DNA of 64,000 nt from Echinicola soli (GTDB taxonomy: Bacteria > Bacteroidota > Bacteroidia > Cytophagales > Cyclobacteriaceae). Below, piece by piece: positions 59,684 through 64,000 of the stretch; the stretch's first letter is position 1, and the number at the start of each line of letters is the position of its first letter. The stretch covers positions 4,625,001 to 4,689,000 of the forward strand of contig NZ_CP041253.1 of the NCBI RefSeq assembly GCF_006575665.1, read 5' to 3'. Both the position numbers and the translations under genes were made by a program. Below the pieces are notes generated by a model. That model did not search any database, was not told the origin of the DNA, and was given only the letters and a program-made list of their open reading frames with translations.

Positions 59684-61978
59684 TTATTCGTTAGAGAGTG
59701 AAAAAGGAACGTCTCCTTTTTTAGTACCTCGCTTTTTATTGGGAGTAGCTGACATATCGAAGTCCAGCTGGGCACCTTCCATCAGCTCCTTGTGACTTAG
59801 CCAGTTTTTCGAATAGCTTTGGCCATTTACCTTCAGTCCATCAATATACCGGTTGTCTGCACTGTTTTCAGGAGCACTGATCACCACTTCTTTACCATTC
59901 TGAAGCGAGAGGATAACCTTCTTAAAGAGCGGCGCACCAATAACATATTGGTCGGTACCTGGACATACGGGATAGAAGCCCATGGCTGAAAACACATACC
60001 AGGCAGAAGTCTGCCCATTATCTTCATCACCACAATAGCCGTCAGGTGTAGGCATATACATGCGGTTCATCGTCTCTCTCACCCAATGCTGGGTCTTCCA
60101 AGGTTCTCCTGCATAATTATAAAGGTAAATCATGTGCTGAATGGGTTGGTTTCCATGGGCGTATTGCCCCATGTTTGCGATCTGCATCTCTCTGATCTCA
60201 TGGATCACACCTCCATAATAGCTGTCGTCAAACACCGGCGGCAAGGAAAAAACCTCATCCAATTGTGCTACAAATTCGGATTTTCCTCCCATGAGGTCGA
60301 TCAGGCCCTGTATATCATGGAAAACAGACCAGGTATAGTGCCAGCTGTTTCCTTCGGTAAAGGCATCTCCCCATTTGAAAGGATTAAAAGGCGCCATAAA
60401 TTCGCCATCCTTGTTTTTACCACGCATCAGCTTAGTTTCAGGGTCATACAGCTTTTTGTAGTTCAGACTTCTTTGCTTGTACAGCTCGATTTCCTCTTTT
60501 GGCTTGTCCAGGGCTTTTGCTAATTGGTAGATGGTAAAATCATCGTAAGCATATTCCAGGGTTCTTGCGGCATTTTCATTGATACCAACATCGTAAGGCA
60601 CATAGCCCAATTCCTTGTAATATTCAGCACCAGCACGTCCTACTGCAGTCAACGGCCCTGCATTATTGGCCCCATGGATCACTGCTTCATACAGTGTCTC
60701 GATATCATAATCGTAATCTCCTTCGTATTTCAGGTAAGCATCTGCCACTACTGAAGCGGAATTATTGCCCACCATGACATTACGCAGACCAGGGCTGGCC
60801 CACTCTGGCAGCCATCCACTCTCCTTGTAGGCATTCGCTAAGCCTTCCTGCATCTGGGCATTCAGCTCTGGATACATCAAATTCAGGAAAGGAAACAATG
60901 ACCGGAATGTATCCCAAAAACCCGTGTCAGTAAACATATAGCCTGGCAGTACTTCACCATTGTAGGGACTGTAGTGGACCACATTACCATCCGCATCGTA
61001 TTCAAAGAATTTTCTTGGAAACAATAAAGACCGGTAAAGACAAGAATAAAAAGTCTCCATTTGATCTTGGGTACCTCCAGAAACTTTGATGCGGCCAAGC
61101 TGCTCATCCCAGGTTTTTCTTCCTAGCTCTTTTAAGGCATCAAAGTCATGATTTCCGATTTCCTGCAGGTTGATAGCTGCTTGTTCATAGCTGATAAAAG
61201 ATGAGGCTACTTTGGCATTCACGACCTCCCCTTTTGCTGTCTTAAAACCGATAACAGCTCCTGCGTGATTTGCATCAGCTTCGAGTGCCTCTTGGAGATT
61301 ACCGTCCTTGAAGGTCTTGGTGAAGGTGAATTCCTTATCAAATTCCACCACGAAATAATTGCGGAAATTATCTGGTACTCCGCCGCTATTTCGCGTGGTA
61401 TAACCGATAATTTTGTTTTCTCCTGGAAGGACCTTTACATATGATCCCTTATCAAAAGCATCCAATACCACAAAAGCATCATCGGTCTCCGGAAATGTAA
61501 ACCTGAAACGGGCAGCCCTTTCAGTCGGCGTGATCTCAGTGGTCACATCATGATCGGCCAGGTAAACACTGTAATAGTATGGCGTGACGGTTTCGGCCTT
61601 ATGGGAAAACCAGCTTTGGCGCTCTTCTTCTTTAAATTTGGGTTTGCCAGTCACCGGCATGATGGAAAATTGTCCATAATCATTCATCCATGGAGATGGC
61701 TGGTGGGTTTGTTTAAATCCTTTGATTTTGGTGGCATCGTACATATACGCCCATCCATCGCCCATTTTACCCGTTTGGGGTGTCCAGAAATTCATCCCCC
61801 AGGGCATGGCAATAGCTGGATATACATTACCATTGGATAAACTGTAGTCTGAGTCTGTCCCCATCAAGGGCTTGGCATAGTCCACCGGATGGTCCACTTG
61901 CTCGACAAGATCAGACTGCCCATAAGCTGCTACGGCCATCGTCATCATTGCCAAGGTCTTGGTCAAAAATGTCTTCAT
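59684..61978 (-). CDS. GH92 alpha-mannosidase
   Basis: A 764-residue exported enzyme and the second GH92 of this locus. It has a signal peptide (MKTFLTKTLAMMTMAVAAYG), the opening DYAKPLMGTDSDYSLSNGNV, then AMPWGMNFWTPQTGKMGDGW. The barrel has GNQPIQHMIYLYNYAGEPWK and GDEDNGQTSAWYVFSAMGFY, with the catalytic-base Asp. The two GH92 proteins differ strongly in sequence, so they probably attack different linkages. It is preceded by a 543-bp gap with a candidate promoter and by susD. Confidence 0.94.
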   Translation of the reverse strand: MKTFLTKTLAMMTMAVAAYGQSDLVEQVDHPVDYAKPLMGTDSDYSLSNGNVYPAIAMPWGMNFWTPQTGKMGDGWAYMYDATKIKGFKQTHQPSPWMNDYGQFSIMPVTGKPKFKEEERQSWFSHKAETVTPYYYSVYLADHDVTTEITPTERAARFRFTFPETDDAFVVLDAFDKGSYVKVLPGENKIIGYTTRNSGGVPDNFRNYFVVEFDKEFTFTKTFKDGNLQEALEADANHAGAVIGFKTAKGEVVNAKVASSFISYEQAAINLQEIGNHDFDALKELGRKTWDEQLGRIKVSGGTQDQMETFYSCLYRSLLFPRKFFEYDADGNVVHYSPYNGEVLPGYMFTDTGFWDTFRSLFPFLNLMYPELNAQMQEGLANAYKESGWLPEWASPGLRNVMVGNNSASVVADAYLKYEGDYDYDIETLYEAVIHGANNAGPLTAVGRAGAEYYKELGYVPYDVGINENAARTLEYAYDDFTIYQLAKALDKPKEEIELYKQRSLNYKKLYDPETKLMRGKNKDGEFMAPFNPFKWGDAFTEGNSWHYTWSVFHDIQGLIDLMGGKSEFVAQLDEVFSLPPVFDDSYYGGVIHEIREMQIANMGQYAHGNQPIQHMIYLYNYAGEPWKTQHWVRETMNRMYMPTPDGYCGDEDNGQTSAWYVFSAMGFYPVCPGTDQYVIGAPLFKKVILSLQNGKEVVISAPENSADNRYIDGLKVNGQSYSKNWLSHKELMEGAQLDFDMSATPNKKRGTKKGDVPFSLSNE

Positions 61979-62521
61979 ATTAGTGATTGGTTATTTAGTT
62001 ATTTGTTATTTGATTCTCTGGAACAAACTGTCCATTCCCTAGCCACAAAAGTGCTCAATCCAGCACACAATCATAAGCACCTCTGCTACGAGACACTAGT
62101 ACTTGATTTTTTCACACTTCGCATTCGGCACCAGTGATTTTACAAATATATTACCTAAACGTTAAAAAGCTAAACCCTTTTAGTTTTTCTTTTTGATTAA
62201 CTTTTGGGGTATAATATTAATAGAATTATGAATAGATAAATATTTTCATTTCCATTTCTAGGTAAAAAAGCCAAAAGAAAATGCATGATGAAGATGCTCA
62301 GGTTGGGAAGATTGCAAAAAAGGAATCTGCCACGGCTGACAAATCCCGAACAGTGACAGCCAATCGGGTATCCGTGGCCACTACCGGCAGATCCTTAGTG
62401 ACAATAAAAGCCACAGATACACGGATGATCGATGGACAGCGGTGCTTTTTGGGCAACGTCCATCTTTTATCCGTGAATCCGTGGCTTAACTATAATTTGC
62501 CTAGAACTTTATCCTTGCGGC
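61979..62521. other. Gene-free gap between susD and GH92 with hairpin
   Basis: No gene. AGCCACAGATACACGGAT (62409-62426) faces ATCCGTGAATCCGTGGCT (62469-62486), pairing at 16 of 18 positions, so a large hairpin forms downstream of susD. The sequence CCACAGATACACGGAT belongs to a widespread kind of intergenic repeat. The left third holds the promoter candidate described next. Confidence 0.55.
62143..62150 (-). promoter_or_regulatory. -7 box candidate for the GH92-ROK-MFS-GH92-cupin operon
   Basis: On the minus strand TATATTTG matches TAnnTTTG, and TTTA lies 20 bp upstream as a near match to the -33 TTTG. The ATG at 61978 is about 165 bp downstream. Suggests transcription independent of susD. 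Confidence 0.4.
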
Positions 62522-64000
62522 TTATTGGTTATAACCGGGATTTTGCTCTAGATTAGGATTAAGTGCTGTTTGGACGTGAGGAATTGGAAACAACTCCCTA
62601 TTGGGGTCGTTAGTAGCCTCATGATCCCACCAGCTTGCCTGTGTAAAATCACCAAAGCGGATCAGGTCCGTTCTTCTCTTACCTTCGAAGATAAACTCCC
62701 TGCCACGCTCTGCAAGAAGTTCCTCCAAGGTCAACGTGGAAGTCGTGTACATCGCATCCGCCCAGTCGGCCTCTGTAAATGCTCGCTGTCTACTGGCATT
62801 GATCAAGTCCACTGCCTCTTGTGTAGTGGCACCTCCATTTTGGCGGATAATCGCCTCAGCTTTATTGAAGTACAACTCCGTCAGTCGGTAGATGATATAG
62901 TCATTTTCCCAATAATTCTCATCATCCTTGGTGCCTGCGCGGTATTTATTGAAGCGTGCGCCACTGTTTTCCTCTCCTTCGGTCATGCTGCCTTCACCAG
63001 TAGCCCCTTCACTATTTCTACGGATGGTATTTACATATTCCAACGGCTGCCCATCATACTCCTCTGTACCCAGTACGGGTTCGTTGGTACCGTATTTATA
63101 CTGTGTCCCAAAAAGGAACCATTCTTGTTTCCTCAGGTCATTTTCCTGATAGGCATCAAAGGCAGAAGGAATCACCACGAAGGCATTCCAGCCACTGAAA
63201 GTAATATCCCACACTTCGGACATATTGCTATAGCCGATGTAAAAACCTCCCCAGTTAAACTCAAAACCGCCTTTTCTGCTAAATGCAAACTGGAAGATAT
63301 TTTCTGGTGAAGTATGGTTGGTATTACTAAATGGTCCAAGGATATCAGGATCCAATTCCATGGTACCGGTAAGGCTCCCTCCTTCTCCGTCGATTACCTT
63401 ATCACTGTATTCGATACACTTGTCATACATCGCAGTGCCCGTCCATTTTTCGGCATTCAGGTAAAGCTCCGAAAGCATGGTATAGCCTGCAGCCTTGGAC
63501 ACACGGCCTACCATTTTTTGGGACAGCGGTTGCAACAGTTCCACATTATCCAGCAGCTCCTGTTCCACAAAAGCAAAGACTTCTTGTCTGGTAGCCGATG
63601 GAGGGTTTAAAGGTTCTCCCACTGTGGTTACGATAGGTACATTACCCCACATATCCATTATTTTCAGATAATGATAAGCATGCATGACCTTCAGCTCTGC
63701 TAAAATGGTGGCCTTATCGTCAAGCGTCATTCCTATACTTTCAAAATCGAGCTCTTCCAAATCAGCAATTACTGAGTTCACATAGCCTAATCCTTCCCAC
63801 ATCAATGCCCATGAACCTCTCAATCTTGGCTCTTGTGATGTCCAGGTGTGGTAATGCATCCGGATATGATCTCCTCCATCATATCCATGACGTCCTTTCT
63901 GGGGCCAGGCTACTTGATCAGCGGCCATTTCACCGTGATAATAGTATCCACTCTGTCCAGTAGGAGCTAACCAAGCCTGCATATGGGTAAACGGACGAAG
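62522..64000 (-). CDS. SusD/RagB-family outer-membrane lipoprotein, partial
   Basis: Glycan-binding partner of a SusC TonB-dependent channel. The window cuts off the N-terminus: the frame stays open to base 64000 upstream of the ATG at 63982, reading in-frame LRPFTH before the Met, so the true start lies outside. The visible part has the TPR-like RagB/SusD pattern, including MHAYHYLKIMDMWGNVPIVT, and the C-terminal LAERGREFIFEGKRRTDLIRF signature with LFPIPHVQTALNPNL. It would bind mannan- or glycoprotein-derived oligosaccharides, given the GH92 genes next to it. A susC gene is expected beyond the right edge. Confidence 0.93.
   Translation of the reverse strand, partial: LRPFTHMQAWLAPTGQSGYYYHGEMAADQVAWPQKGRHGYDGGDHIRMHYHTWTSQEPRLRGSWALMWEGLGYVNSVIADLEELDFESIGMTLDDKATILAELKVMHAYHYLKIMDMWGNVPIVTTVGEPLNPPSATRQEVFAFVEQELLDNVELLQPLSQKMVGRVSKAAGYTMLSELYLNAEKWTGTAMYDKCIEYSDKVIDGEGGSLTGTMELDPDILGPFSNTNHTSPENIFQFAFSRKGGFEFNWGGFYIGYSNMSEVWDITFSGWNAFVVIPSAFDAYQENDLRKQEWFLFGTQYKYGTNEPVLGTEEYDGQPLEYVNTIRRNSEGATGEGSMTEGEENSGARFNKYRAGTKDDENYWENDYIIYRLTELYFNKAEAIIRQNGGATTQEAVDLINASRQRAFTEADWADAMYTTSTLTLEELLAERGREFIFEGKRRTDLIRFGDFTQASWWDHEATNDPNRELFPIPHVQTALNPNLEQNPGYNQ

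Noticed and set aside
62281..62556. 91-codon plus-strand frame upstream of GH92
   Set aside because: It covers the CACGGAT hairpin and runs into the susD 3-prime end on the other strand; composition is repeat-like.

Overview
The window reads as chromosome of a Bacteroidota member of the order Cytophagales (Cyclobacteriaceae-like). The inference rests on gene content: SusD/RagB lipoprotein with GH92 mannosidases, a FucP-type sugar MFS, ROK kinases, a NagB/PIG-L fusion, an HslV with a short propeptide, a two-lipoyl pyruvate dehydrogenase E2, CRTAC1-like FG-GAP/UnbV protein, a TPR hybrid histidine kinase, and start codons that generally lack Shine-Dalgarno sequences. A few TAnnTTTG boxes, the -7 element of Bacteroidota promoters, can be seen. 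No rRNA, tRNA, CRISPR array, integrase or complete insertion sequence was found.

Layout. 0-4.1 kb: the end of an arginine operon (argB, an M20 N-acyl-ornithine deacylase, argH), interrupted by a small S23/four-helix-bundle gene that carries an in-frame stop and is bracketed by an 18-bp inverted repeat. 4.6-7 kb: a MerR-type regulator overlapping dprA, then a convergent HMG-CoA lyase. 7-8.27 kb: a 1.3-kb gene-free stretch packed with dispersed-repeat remnants. 8.27-18.25 kb: a surface-glycan block, made of YfhO membrane protein, methyltransferase, GT2, methyltransferase-like protein and flippase on the plus strand, facing DegT aminotransferase and two GT4 enzymes on the minus strand. 18.5-25.8 kb: FAD/Fe-S oxidase, methyltransferase, DUF2254, VOC protein, small CDF-like transporter and zinc-ribbon protein. 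26.1 kb: an ssb gene without the usual acidic tail. 27-30 kb: beta-carbonic anhydrase, SulP transporter and a small membrane protein (a likely bicarbonate module). 30.6-33 kb: two aldo/keto reductases divergent from a Dabb protein across two abutting 17-bp palindromes. 33.1-42.2 kb: TPR hybrid kinase, hslV, PDH E2, YheT hydrolase, SRAP protein, FabH and an unknown protein. 42.3-43.9 kb: a secreted MORN/YwqK-repeat protein.

44.3-64 kb looks like a functional neighbourhood for amino-sugar and mannose use. A ROK repressor, a NagB-PIG-L fusion and a ROK kinase form a GlcNAc/glucosamine-6-P module on the plus strand, followed by a secreted FG-GAP/UnbV protein paired with a vanadium-haloperoxidase-family enzyme. 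On the minus strand, entering from the right edge, is a polysaccharide utilisation locus: SusD (cut by the window), GH92, ROK kinase, sugar MFS, GH92 and a type-II mannose-6-phosphate-isomerase cupin. Together these could release mannose from alpha-mannosides, import it, phosphorylate it and isomerise it, while the neighbouring module processes GlcNAc. That pairing is what a high-mannose N-glycan or glycoprotein would provide. This link is inference from gene order and family knowledge.

Another theme is small structured DNA between genes: several families of short inverted or dispersed repeats, some acting probably as terminators and one (24417-24581) with perfect 13-bp terminal inverted repeats flanked by TA, as in a MITE.
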